A stretch of 64,000 nt of DNA, from the NCBI GenBank assembly GCA_944472135.2, contig OX235263.1, positions 24,481,379-24,545,378 of the forward strand. Direction: 5' to 3'. A program made the position numbers and the translations under genes. Within the stretch, counting starts at the first letter, position 1; each line of letters opens with the position of its first letter. The DNA is from Trichobilharzia regenti (lineage: Eukaryota > Platyhelminthes > Trematoda > Strigeidida > Schistosomatidae). Under the pieces are notes generated by a model. The model ran no database searches. It saw nothing but the letters and a program-made list of their open reading frames with translations, and was not told where the DNA came from. Positions 22,425 through 31,605 of the stretch are shown here, piece by piece.

Positions 22425-22830
22425 GTGTTGGTTTGTAGGGATTTGGTTGATTGGTTACAGGATTTCATCATGAGTTGACATTAGTTAGAGAACCATTGCA
22501 AAACCTGGGAGTACTGGACAGCTGTTTCGTCAGAATAGTTTGGGACTCTTCATCAGTACGCACCCACCGGGATTCGGATCCAGGACCTTCTGGTTACAAG
22601 GCGAACCCATAGACCATTGAGCCACTGGGACCCGATCCAATGGTCCTTGAATTCTAACTTCTGCCAATTCACGACATAGCGTGACCGCTAGCCAATGTCA
22701 TCCGTGGCTAGTATTTGTCCTCACACCCGACCCACTGCACCCTACTGGTCACGACTTCCCACTGGAACCCAGGTAACTACCTACCTGAATAGGGCGAGTC
22801 GCTACCATAGGAGATAGCGGTGTGTCACAC
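22425..22830 (-). repeat. hammerhead-SINE (Smα-like), near full length
   Basis: Minus-strand order: leader (TCGGGTGTGAGGACAAATAC, ACGCTATGTCGTGAATTGG), tRNA-like head with box A (AGTGGCTCAATGGT) and box B-like ATCCGAATCCC. Then come CTGATGAAGAGTCCCAAACT, GACGAAACAGCTGTCC, and a body ending AATCCCTACAAACCAACACT. The core CTGATGA and GACGAAAC are both present. It is one of the best-preserved copies. Confidence 0.8.
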
Positions 22831-22914
22831 GATTCACTGTCAGTTACTTGAAAATCTTGATCAGAGAGAAACTATTATGCAATGATTCTCGCTGAAACAG
22901 TCTGTAATAATAAT

Positions 22915-23330
22915 AATTATTATTATTATTTGCTTTATTACAAAAACAGTACTAATGACACAGCAAGGAATTTTCAGCATTCAATACAATATCGCATCTA
23001 ATTTACTCAAAAACGACAAAAAAATTAATAAAAATAAACATTACGTAATAATAATAAAAATAAAACGTTTTTATAGCATTTTGGACTTGTCATCCGGACG
23101 TATCTGCATTCCCCAGTGAGTGATGGTGTTCCCACTGAGAACAGGATAGACAGTATTCATAGTTTCAGGTACATCCAGCTGACGAGTGTCGAATGGGGCG
23201 AAATTTCATTCTGGATTCCACCAGTGCTAGTAACCCACTATCCACCAGATTACTTCACAGGTTAAATCCTCAGACATCGTCGGTAGCAGGAGCCGATATG
23301 TCAACAGAGGTCGAACACTTCTGTCCAATC
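22915..23330. repeat. unnamed dispersed repeat, copy 2
   Basis: The first 130 bp repeat 4735-4870 (AAACAGTACTAATGACACAG; GGAATTTTCAGCATT; GCATCTAATTTACTC). The rest (GGACTTGTCATCCGGACGTA…) resembles part of 11940-12060. It may be one decayed element. Confidence 0.45.
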
Positions 23331-23463
23331 AAATCATCAAAAGATCAAATTGAATATAGATAATTATGCATGAATACTGTTCAGGATAAAACTATTATTA
23401 TGATTATTAAAACATACTTTAATGATCTCTAATTGTTTTTCCCTCTTGATTTTATTATTTTAG

Positions 23464-23922
23464 CATTTAAACCAATGTGAACCGGAAAACAATCCTTCAG
23501 TCATTTCTGTATCGAATACAGTAGAAAACAAAAAATCATCAATTTTTTCTACTATTCTAAAAATGATCCATCACATTTTTCCATTTGGTAAACATCATTT
23601 CCTTATTGTTCTAACTGGTGGCTTTCTATTTATCGTTTATATGGGCTTTTATATTTTTAGTAGATCTGTTATTTGTAATAATAATAATGATAATAATAGT
23701 GCTAGTCGTCCTCTCCCTTCTTCTTCTTCTACTTCCCCTGTTTCTTCGTCTTCTTCAATCCCCTTAACATCCTCCACATCAGCATCACATCATGATCATA
23801 ATAATAATAATAACTTCAATGATTTCACTGCTGCCACTGCTAATGCCTATCATAAATGTCCATTAGACAGAGATAGATTATCAAATATATTTGATTATAC
23901 AAATGGTATGCCTCCTTATTAA
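23464..23922 (+). CDS. KASH-domain (nesprin-like) gene, terminal exon with membrane anchor and KASH peptide
   Basis: The acceptor is TTATTATTTTAG ending at 23463. The exon is in phase 0, matching exon c, and the stop TAA is at 23920-23922. It encodes 152 residues. Residues 46-65 (FLIVLTGGFLFIVYMGFYIF, 23599-23658) form one transmembrane helix. The rest is a luminal tail ending LSNIFDYTNGMPPY. KASH proteins span the outer nuclear membrane, and their C-terminal peptide binds SUN trimers. Animal nesprins end in YTNGPPPT-like sequence preceded by a conserved Cys. Here YTNG is exact, two of the three prolines remain, and a Cys is 20 residues before the end. The luminal part is about 87 residues because a Ser/Pro/Asn-rich linker is inserted, whereas nesprin KASH tails are about 30. 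The stalk and position at the end of a multi-exon gene fit a nesprin. SUN binding is inferred. Confidence 0.85.
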   Translation, partial: HLNQCEPENNPSVISVSNTVENKKSSIFSTILKMIHHIFPFGKHHFLIVLTGGFLFIVYMGFYIFSRSVICNNNNDNNSASRPLPSSSSTSPVSSSSSIPLTSSTSASHHDHNNNNNFNDFTAATANAYHKCPLDRDRLSNIFDYTNGMPPY

Positions 23923-24500
23923 CTCCCCCTTCCTTTATCTTCTTCAATTCCCTCTCTCTTTACCTCTCTGTGTGACTGTCTTTTTAGCAATTCCAATTTT
24001 GACAGGTAATCTGCGCCAATAGACAAATTTTTCTATTCTGCTTTTTTCGTTTCGTCCATTTCAGCCTACTTAAATCTGTAAACTAGTAGTATACATGCAT
24101 ATATATAAACATTTTCCAGGTATGCTCATAAACACACCCACACACACAATGATAATGAATATTACCCAGGGTTTTAGGTATTCATTTTGTTAAAATAGAA
24201 TAATTTAGGTGATAAATAAATTCTTTCGCCTTGTTTATATGCTTACTATTTATTATGATATTTCGTCACTTTTACTCCTAAAAACTGTACCGTGTTTGTT
24301 TGTGGGTGTGGGTGTGTGTCTCTCAGTGTCTGTCTGTCAGGGTGTTTTAGGATATTTTGAGATTTCTATTGTCTGTCTAACAAGTAGATGACTTTTTCTA
24401 CATCATAATTGTTGTAAATAATCAAGAATCTTTTTTTTCCCTTCCATTTCAAATACTGATTTAGAATATTTCTAATCTCGAATAAACTTTTAAGGGGTGT
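23923..24500 (+). promoter_or_regulatory. 3' UTR and polyadenylation signal of the KASH-domain gene
   Basis: After the stop codon the sequence is T-rich with no conserved splice signals. AATAAA at 24481-24486 is followed by GGGGTGTGTTTTTTTG (24494-24509), a good GU/U-rich downstream element. This predicts cleavage near 24495-24505. Earlier AATAAA-like hexamers (for example AATAAATT near 24213) are also possible. Confidence 0.5.
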
Positions 24501-25435
24501 GTTTTTTTGTAGTATTTATCCATTTTATTTATTAGTATCTCTTATCTATCTGAATGGCTCTTCCTTACTACTTGAATAAGAAATAGTGCAATGAAGAATA
24601 ATTGCGCTGATATACGATTATATATGCATACATATTGTTCCGCGTTGGAGGAAGGCATATCGTTTAAAGTGAGTAAAACGTAAAAGCGGATAAATGGGTC
24701 ATATTTTAATCCGTTGAAATATGAACACAAAAGAAGGAGGATAAAAATTCAGCATAAGGTACTCATTTTTCCCATTTTACCAAACATTGAACCGCATATT
24801 TCCTGTGGTTTCATCCATTTTCCCATGTCTCTGTGCAAAGGGGAATTAATCATCCACGAAGAAATTCCCCGACTACGTCATTATTATTATTATTGTTATT
24901 ATTTATATACATGATTGTCTTTTCTAAAGACGGTTTTTTCTATCATTTTGATATCATTTTTGATATTTCTCTTTCCTCTATCTATCTATCTATCCATCCA
25001 TCCATTCAATCTTGCACTCACTTATTCATCATTCACCCGTTTATTATTATTTAACCGCAATACTGATCATCACATCACGGTTACGTAATCATTCCCTTTT
25101 TTTATGTCCATCTATCTATCTATGTATCTATCTGTCTATCACATAAACATGCATACATGAAAGTGTCTCACATTTGCTGAGTTTTTTTCATACTTCATAC
25201 CTCCGTGTCTCTTTCATCTTTCTTTCATTTATTATTTCGAAAATTATTTTAGAGACAATCTGTTAATTCTTTTATTGGTTGTTTTCTTTTTTTTCTTAAT
25301 TTAAGGTATGTGAAATATTCATTTGAGCAATAAATCCATAAGAAAGGATGGTCAGCAAAAGAATGTTGTTGTTGTTGCTTCTCCCCCCCTTGTAAAACAG
25401 CTGTTCAGTGGGCTCTTTGATGGTTGTCAATGCTT
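24501..25435. other. intergenic; no gene recognised
   Basis: T-rich with TATC/CATC tetranucleotide runs (about 24975-25010 and 25110-25140). No exon-like frame could be supported. Confidence 0.4.
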
Positions 25436-25645
25436 ATCTGACTGACTGACTGACTGACTGACTGGCTGGCTGACTGACTGACTGACTGACTGACTGACTG
25501 ACTGACTGACTGACTGACTGACTGACTGACTGACTGACTGACTGACTGACTGACTGACTGACTGACTGACTGACTGACTGACTGACTGACTGACTGACTG
25601 ACTGACTGACTGACTGACTGACTGACTGACTGACTGACTGACTGA
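25436..25645. repeat. (CTGA)n tetranucleotide satellite
   Basis: About 50 CTGA/TGAC units run almost without interruption; a single variant patch (GGCTGGCTGA) lies near 25460. Translated on the minus strand this gives an artefactual Gln-Ser-Val-Ser repeat, which is not a protein. Confidence 0.95.
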
Positions 25646-25764
25646 GGGAATTCCAACATAGAACTTTGCATAGAAGTGTACCAGTTTAGTTTGTTACATT
25701 CCATATAGTACACAAAAGTAGAGGAGTGAAATAAGGATAAAACTTGGGCACTGTGGTGGAGTAT

Positions 25765-26480
25765 CACCCCATTATGGATAAAAAGTTCTATTTTGATAAA
25801 GTCACACAGTGTTGTTATACAGTAATATTTACTAATGACCACATTTTGAGCGCAATTTATTACTACTGCTCATAATCATATCAAGGCACAGCTCACACAC
25901 ACTTTTAGCTTCATGACTAAAAACTGATTAGACATTTGAATAAAAATCAATATGAGATAATGTACATTCAGAAATAATAATAGTATGAGTGTTAGTGATC
26001 AGTTACAATCAGATGGGAAATAAGACGAGTGTTTTTTATAGTCAAAATAAGTAACTCAGTAGAATGTTATGATGTACGTGAATTGAAATAGAATTTTAAG
26101 ATTATTTATAATCCTCCTCTGATTTGACTGGTGGTAATAATATCTTCCATGTATATCTCTGGTATTTGCATTCAGTCGCTTCTATTGCATGTGTTAGGTG
26201 TAGCCTCTATGAACAAGGATACCTATTTTACTTATTAGAATTTTGACCCTATCCCAGCACTTTATTGTGTGTTAATGCATGCAGTGCGATTGTTGAGTTT
26301 TTTTTTCTAAATTACTTATCTTCGGGAGATGAATCATCCTAACCCTAGCTAATTTCTTATGTTCTCATAATCTCACTACTCCCGATCTACTAGTTTGATC
26401 TATGTAGTTGACCTTAGGAAAATATTACTGTATAACACTGTGTGACTTTATCAGAATATAAAATTTTACCCATAATGCAA
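25765..26480. repeat. possible foldback element
   Basis: The arm at about 25770-25835 (TATTTTGATAAAGTCACACA and GTTATACAGTAATATTTA) is inverted at about 26420-26485 (TAACACTGTGTGACTTTATC with AAATATTACTGTATAAC). The arms are about 65 bp each, 580 bp apart. No coding content. Confidence 0.5.
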
Positions 26481-26485
26481 CTGGG

Positions 26486-27035
26486 CAAATGAAGGCGAAA
26501 GAACCAAGAATAAATAGAAATGTATACTAAAACCCGAGAAAGGATGACAATTTAGGGAATGTAGAGGAACACAAAAAGCCCGAATACATTTCGTGCTATT
26601 GTGAACGATTCTGAGTCATATCACAAATAGTCTCTTCCGCCATCGTTTCATAGAATTCCAGGACGTGGAACTAGGCAATCTAAACCTTCCTGAGTGGCTA
26701 GTTCAAACCAACTGTCAAAGACTATATGGATTAATTTCATTTTTTTTTATTTGACCACCTCTAATCCTTTACCAACCTAATTTTATATCGGGTGACATTG
26801 TTATTGGAAGAAGGTGAGGGCTCAACACATGTCCTAGCCATCGGAATAGAAGCAACCTCATTGATTGACTTACGCTAATTTACCATAGAACAATCTATAC
26901 CTAATTTAAGTATTACTCGCCATATGAAACCACTCAACAATGGAGGCAAAATGCAAATATCAATTGGTGATAAAATGTATATCCAGTTTATAAATCAATC
27001 AAAATAATTCATTCCGTAGTCTGAAAACACTAATT
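26486..27035. other. intergenic; no gene recognised
   Basis: No supported feature. Confidence 0.35.
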
Positions 27036-27039
27036 GATG

Positions 27040-27200
27040 AGTATCTTTCAAGAAGCGTCAGTGGTGCAGCAGTAGAACACTCACCAACCAAACCTCGTAT
27101 CATCCTGCGTTTGAATTCCAGCCGACTCACTCCTACACCTCTATTATAAGCACAAATAAGCTCAGTGAAGAGGGAGTGTGCTGAGAGTAAGGCTGGCAAT
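27040..27200 (+). repeat. tRNA-like SINE
   Basis: Head GCGTCAGTGGTGCAGCAGTA with box B-like GTTTGAATTCCAG, then a body with AAGAGGGAGTGTGCTGAGAG and GGCAATCCCACCCAG. The head resembles 2069-2143. Confidence 0.55.
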
Positions 27201-27529
27201 CCCACCCAGTAAAAATCACACAAAATGCTGCAAAGACGCAAATGGAATCTCTTAAAAAAAACTTTCAGGAATCACTACCATAAAAAAAACAAAAATCGCC
27301 TTAAAACAGGAGTATTGATTGGTCAAGAAAACAAAACTAAGAAATTTAGAATATTTGTAGTGTATATTTTACATTCAGCTGATCAGTTCCAAATAGGGTA
27401 AAATCTGTGTCGTGGATTTCACCAATGATAGTCACTCTCCATTAAGTAAAGTAGTGGGAGATTTTCTTGGGCGCGTCAAACACCGGTTTAGTCAATATCG
27501 ACTTTTGGTTGTATGTGTATATTTTCAAG

Positions 27530-27820
27530 TACTGGTTTTGGAGAGATTTTGTTTGATTGCATGGAGGATTTCATCATGAGCTGACATCACTTAGAGAACC
27601 ACTGGAAGATGAGGCAGTAACTCATCGAAGAAGACATTGCGAAACGGTCGCACTATGTCGTGAATTGGCAGAAGTTAGAATTCAAGAACCAATGGATCGC
27701 GTCCCAGTGGCCCAATGGTCTACGAGCCCGCCTTGCGACCAGAAAGTCCTGGGTTCGAACCCTGGTGGTTGCGTTCTGCTGAGGACTCCCAAACTAGGAT
27801 GAAACAGCTGCCCAGTATGT
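27530..27820. repeat. pair of hammerhead-SINE pieces
   Basis: 27530-27610 is a minus-strand 3' end (GATTTCATCATGAGCTGACA, TTAGAGAACCACTGG). 27650-27820 is a plus copy with leader, box A (AGTGGCCCAATGGT), box B (GGTTCGAACCC), then CTGCTGAGGACTCCCAAACT and GATGAAACAGCTGCCC. CTGA lacks the following TGA, and the GAAAC block has ATG in place of ACG. Confidence 0.7.
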
Positions 27821-28300
27821 GTATATCTTTCTTTTTTCCGGTGGAGAAAAAGCAACAAAACAATTATTTGAATAAAGTAGTCTACAGAGACAGTGCCCGT
27901 GCTCGAGAAAAAACGATACTTTTTCACAGAGTGGAGGAGACAGATATTAGTAGTGAAATAAACAAGGGTCTCAGGTGCTCTAGCAGCGTTCAGTATAAAG
28001 TTAGATAAACTGTTGTTGAATTTGTCTGATGTTATCTTGCATTGTCGAATCTACCAGGACACATGTGCGATATATATAATTCGTCTTGTCTTCATTCCTT
28101 GCGTAATGAGTGGAAAATTCGGCTTCAAGCTTTTATGACATTTCTGTGAGGGGTGGTGTTGTTTCTTTCCTATATGCTCTGCTATTCTCAAACTTACCGT
28201 GAGCTAGTAAAATAGGTGAGGTTCTGGAGTGAGTCAACATGGAATCGAACATGGATCACATGTGTATCTGGTGAATATTCTGTCATTGAGTCGTCGACAA
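27821..28300. other. intergenic; possible decayed SINE
   Basis: Apart from a possible tRNA-like reverse stretch near 28210-28290 (GAATCGAACATGGATCAC), nothing is supported. Confidence 0.35.
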
Positions 28301-28304
28301 TATT

Positions 28305-31253
28305 CAGTTGTTTATTATTATTATTATATTATTATATCCTTTAATTCCTAGAGGAACATAGGGCTTCAGCTGCACACATCCATTGCCTTCTGTTTTCTGA
28401 CAACGTCTTCACCCCGCTCCAACTCTGCCCACATGCTTTCATCTCCTCCTCACATGACATCCTCCCAGTCACCCCACCCTCGCACTGACGACCAACTCGC
28501 TGCTTCCCTTTCGGGTCCCACTCAAGCAATGGCCTGTCTAGTGATGTCACTTGATGGTTTCCTCAGAGTATGGCCAGCCAATCCATCTCCATTTCTTCCT
28601 GCCTATTTGTTTCACAATCGGTTCCTGCTGGGTTGGTTCGCTCATTGCCGGAGATCCCTATTCCTGATCTTTTCTGGCCGGCCATCTGATCTTGAGTGGT
28701 ACTGAGCGAAGACAACTGTTAATGAAAGTCTGAAGTTTGTTTGAGATGCTCTTTATGACACGCTGGCTAAGTCTCTGATCCGTATGGTAAGTAGCACTGA
28801 CTTCACATTGGAGTTGAAAATCCGGATCTTATTTTCGTTTTCATGCTGAGTGCTGTTGACTTCCACACAGACTTGAGAGTAATGAAAGCCTGCCTTGCTT
28901 TTCCGATTCTGGCTTTGATATCCTCATCAGTTCCCCTGGCCTGTGGTGGAAACGATGCTTCCTAGGTCGGTAGGTAAAGGAGGTTGTTTCTTTCAGGTTC
29001 CTTCCATTTATGCTGGCTGATTGTTGTCTGTTGTTGTTGTTGGCCAGGAATCTTCATCACCTCTGTTTTGTCTATGTTCACGTGTATTCCTATCTTTGAT
29101 GCTTCTCCTGCCAGCTTGTTGCTTTTCACTTGCATATCTTCCACTTTGTGGGAAATCAGACCTATATCATCAGCGAAGTCCAGATCCTCCAAGTGTCATT
29201 TCGTGTGAGTCCATTTTATGCCTGTTTCCTCATTGCCCGTTCTCTATCTGTCGCATTATCCAATCTACTGCAATCAGGAAGATCATTCGCGATAGGCGCT
29301 AGTAGACAGCCTTGCCTCACTCCCGTCCTCACTTCGAAGGCTTCCGTAAGTTTCCCGTTGTGGATTACTTGGCATGCAGTATTGTCGTATAATTGTTGGA
29401 TGAGATGTATAATTGTCGACGGGACCCCGTAATAGCGAAGTAGCTGCCAAATCACCTCTCAATCGACGCTGTCGAAGGCCTTTTCAAAGTCGATGAAGTT
29501 GAGATAGAGAGGTGACTGCCATTCCAAGCTTTTTTCAATGATGATCCGTAGTGTGGCGATTTGATCAATGCATGACTTGTTTCTCCTGAATCCAGCTTGT
29601 GCCGGTTGGAGTTTTGCATCCAGGGCTTGTTTGATTGTCTCCAGGATGATGCGGCTTAGTATTTTGCTTGGAATGAACAGGAGCATAATTCCGCACCAGG
29701 TTTTGCATTGACTTAAGTCTCCTTTCTTTGGTAGTTTGAATAAGTATCCTTTCTTCCAATCCTCAGGTACTTTGCCCTCTTTCCACACCTTCTCCAGCAG
29801 TGACGTCATCAACTCCGCTGTTGTCTCTGGGTCTATTTTCAAAGCTTCTGCTGGGATTCCATCTGGTCCTGGTGCTTTCCCAGCTTTTAGCATCTTGATT
29901 GCCTTCAGGACTTCTGATTTCGTCGGGAGGTCGATGTTCACTGGTAGTTCTGCTTCCGTCGTTGGTATTGTTGGGTGCGTTGTAGGTGGCGGTCGATTTA
30001 GAAATCTTTTGAAGTGTTCAGACCAGTGTTTCCTTTGCTCCACCTCTTTGGTGATTGACTTTTCATTGTCATCCTTCACTGGCTTAATCTGTGTCAAACT
30101 TTTGCCCGATAGGTCCCTAGTTGTTTGGTAGAGTGTGGCGAGGTCTCCTTTGCCTGCAGCTTGTTCTGATTCACTTGACATGGCTCCATAATATTTTCTT
30201 TTGTCTTCCCTGGCACTCTTCTTCACTCTTTTGTTCAGCGTATTGTAGCTTGCATTCAACTCCTGTTTTTGTTGCTCGTCGGTTCACTGGATAATCTTTA
30301 GTTTCACTATCCTTCTCTCCTCTATTAGTTTCGAAGTGTCCGCAGTGAGCCACTGTTTGTCCTGTCTCTTCTTTCTGCCTAGAACTTCCATGCAGGTTTG
30401 TCTCCACACCGTTTTCAAGTTGTCCCAGTGCTTTTCGACGCCGACCTCTTCGCTAGTGTTGATTTGTGTCTCGGCTTTTTCTCTTATGTTTGCAGTGAAC
30501 ATGTCCTTTGTATCTTGGTCCTTCAGCTTTTGAGTGTTGAACTTGGCTTGTGGTCTATCTGCAGCTCCTGTTTCCCTAAAAGCTTTTAATTTGGTTTGGA
30601 TTGTCCCTTGTACGAGATAGTGGTCTGAACCAACTTCTGCTCCTCTTCTTACTTTTGTGTCCAGTAGGCTGCGCCTCCACTTCCTTGAGCAGTATTGAGA
30701 TGAAGTCAATTTGGTTTTTGGTTCTCCCATCTGGTGACACCCATGTAGCCTTGTGGATATCTTTGTGCTTATATACACTGCCACCAATCACTAGTTATTT
30801 GAAGGCGCAGAAGTCGGCGAAGAGTTCTCCATTTTCATTCATTTCTCCGAGAGCTTCTCTACTCATGATGAGTTCTCTTCCTCTGTTGTCTGGTCCCAGT
30901 TTGGCGTTCATATCTCCCATTAGTATTTTCATGTCACCAGCTGGAGTATTGTCCATTGCTGCCTGTAGTTGTGTGTAGAATTCTTCTTTCTTTTCGAGGT
31001 CTGCGTTGTTTGTGGGTGCATAACATTGTATAATTGACACTTTCCTTCCTCTGGAGTTGAATCTGGCGGTCATTATCCTGGACGAGATCGCCTCCCATTG
31101 CATCAGGTCTTTCGTTGCCGTTGTTGACATCATGATAGTCACGCCTTCGGTGTGCGTGTGGTTATCTTCTGGGTGACCGGAGTAGATCACTGACTCACCC
31201 GTTGACAATTTGGTGAGTCCATTCCCATTCCATCTGCTTTCACATATTCCCAG
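28305..31253 (-). pseudogene. RTE-like non-LTR element, 3' two-thirds (subfamily A)
   Basis: The minus strand, from right to left, encodes an endonuclease (ICESRWNGNG near 31240, QCYAPTNNADLEKKEEFY, GDMNAKLGPDNRGRE, then TWVSPDGRTKNQIDF and GSDHYLVQGTI). A linker with RPQAKFNTQKLKDQ follows, then a reverse transcriptase: AGKAPGPDGIPAEALK, FKLPKKGDLSQCKTW, AGFRRNKSCIDQIATLR, LNFIDFEKAFDSVD. A stop interrupts there (29458-29456). It continues with ACQVIHNGKL, GVRQGCLLAPI and LDFADDIGLISH. This is the endonuclease plus reverse transcriptase order of the RTE clade (SR2-like in flukes). At least four frame breaks make it inactive. The 3' end is CCTCTAGGAATTAAAGGATA plus an ATA-repeat tail. The 5' part continues at 35803 beyond the Gypsy insertion. 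Confidence 0.85.
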
Positions 31254-31605
31254 TGTAACAACAGAAGACAAGGGCTGGCAACAGATCGTTTTATTACGAA
31301 AATCAACACGTATTTATATATATTTTATGTGCATTAATAAGGCTTATGCAAGCAGAAAAAGGCAGTCTTCTGATTGGTTGTTTCTCGGAAGTTAAGCAGA
31401 CAAACACAGTCTTATGATTGGTTGTTTTCGATATTTCTCGGAAAGTAGAGCCATCTATCTGCGAATCATATTTGTCCACATTTAAGTTTGCTGTGATTGG
31501 TTGTTGAAACAGCCTTGTTCATATTTTCTCACGGCCCATATTAGTGACCTAGACATTAACGTAGATTAGTGCCAACCAATCGGCTAGCAGCCTGCTCTCA
31601 CCACA
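31254..31605 (-). repeat. Gypsy element, 3' LTR
   Basis: 352 bp, running on the + strand from TGTAACAACAGAAGACAAGG to GCCTGCTCTCACCACA, so it begins TG and ends CA on each strand. It differs from the other LTR at one position (C against T at about 31572/35765). It is flanked on the left by CCAG, the target duplication repeated at 35799-35802. The end of the pol frame reaches its inner edge. Confidence 0.95.

Noticed and set aside
25405..25842. 145-codon frame with a Gln-Ser-Val-Ser repeat
   Set aside because: It is the translation of the (CTGA)n microsatellite, so the repeat is an artefact.
31210..31395. Frames that start within the LTRs (also 35010-35588)
   Set aside because: They cross LTR edges into unrelated sequence and show no domain.
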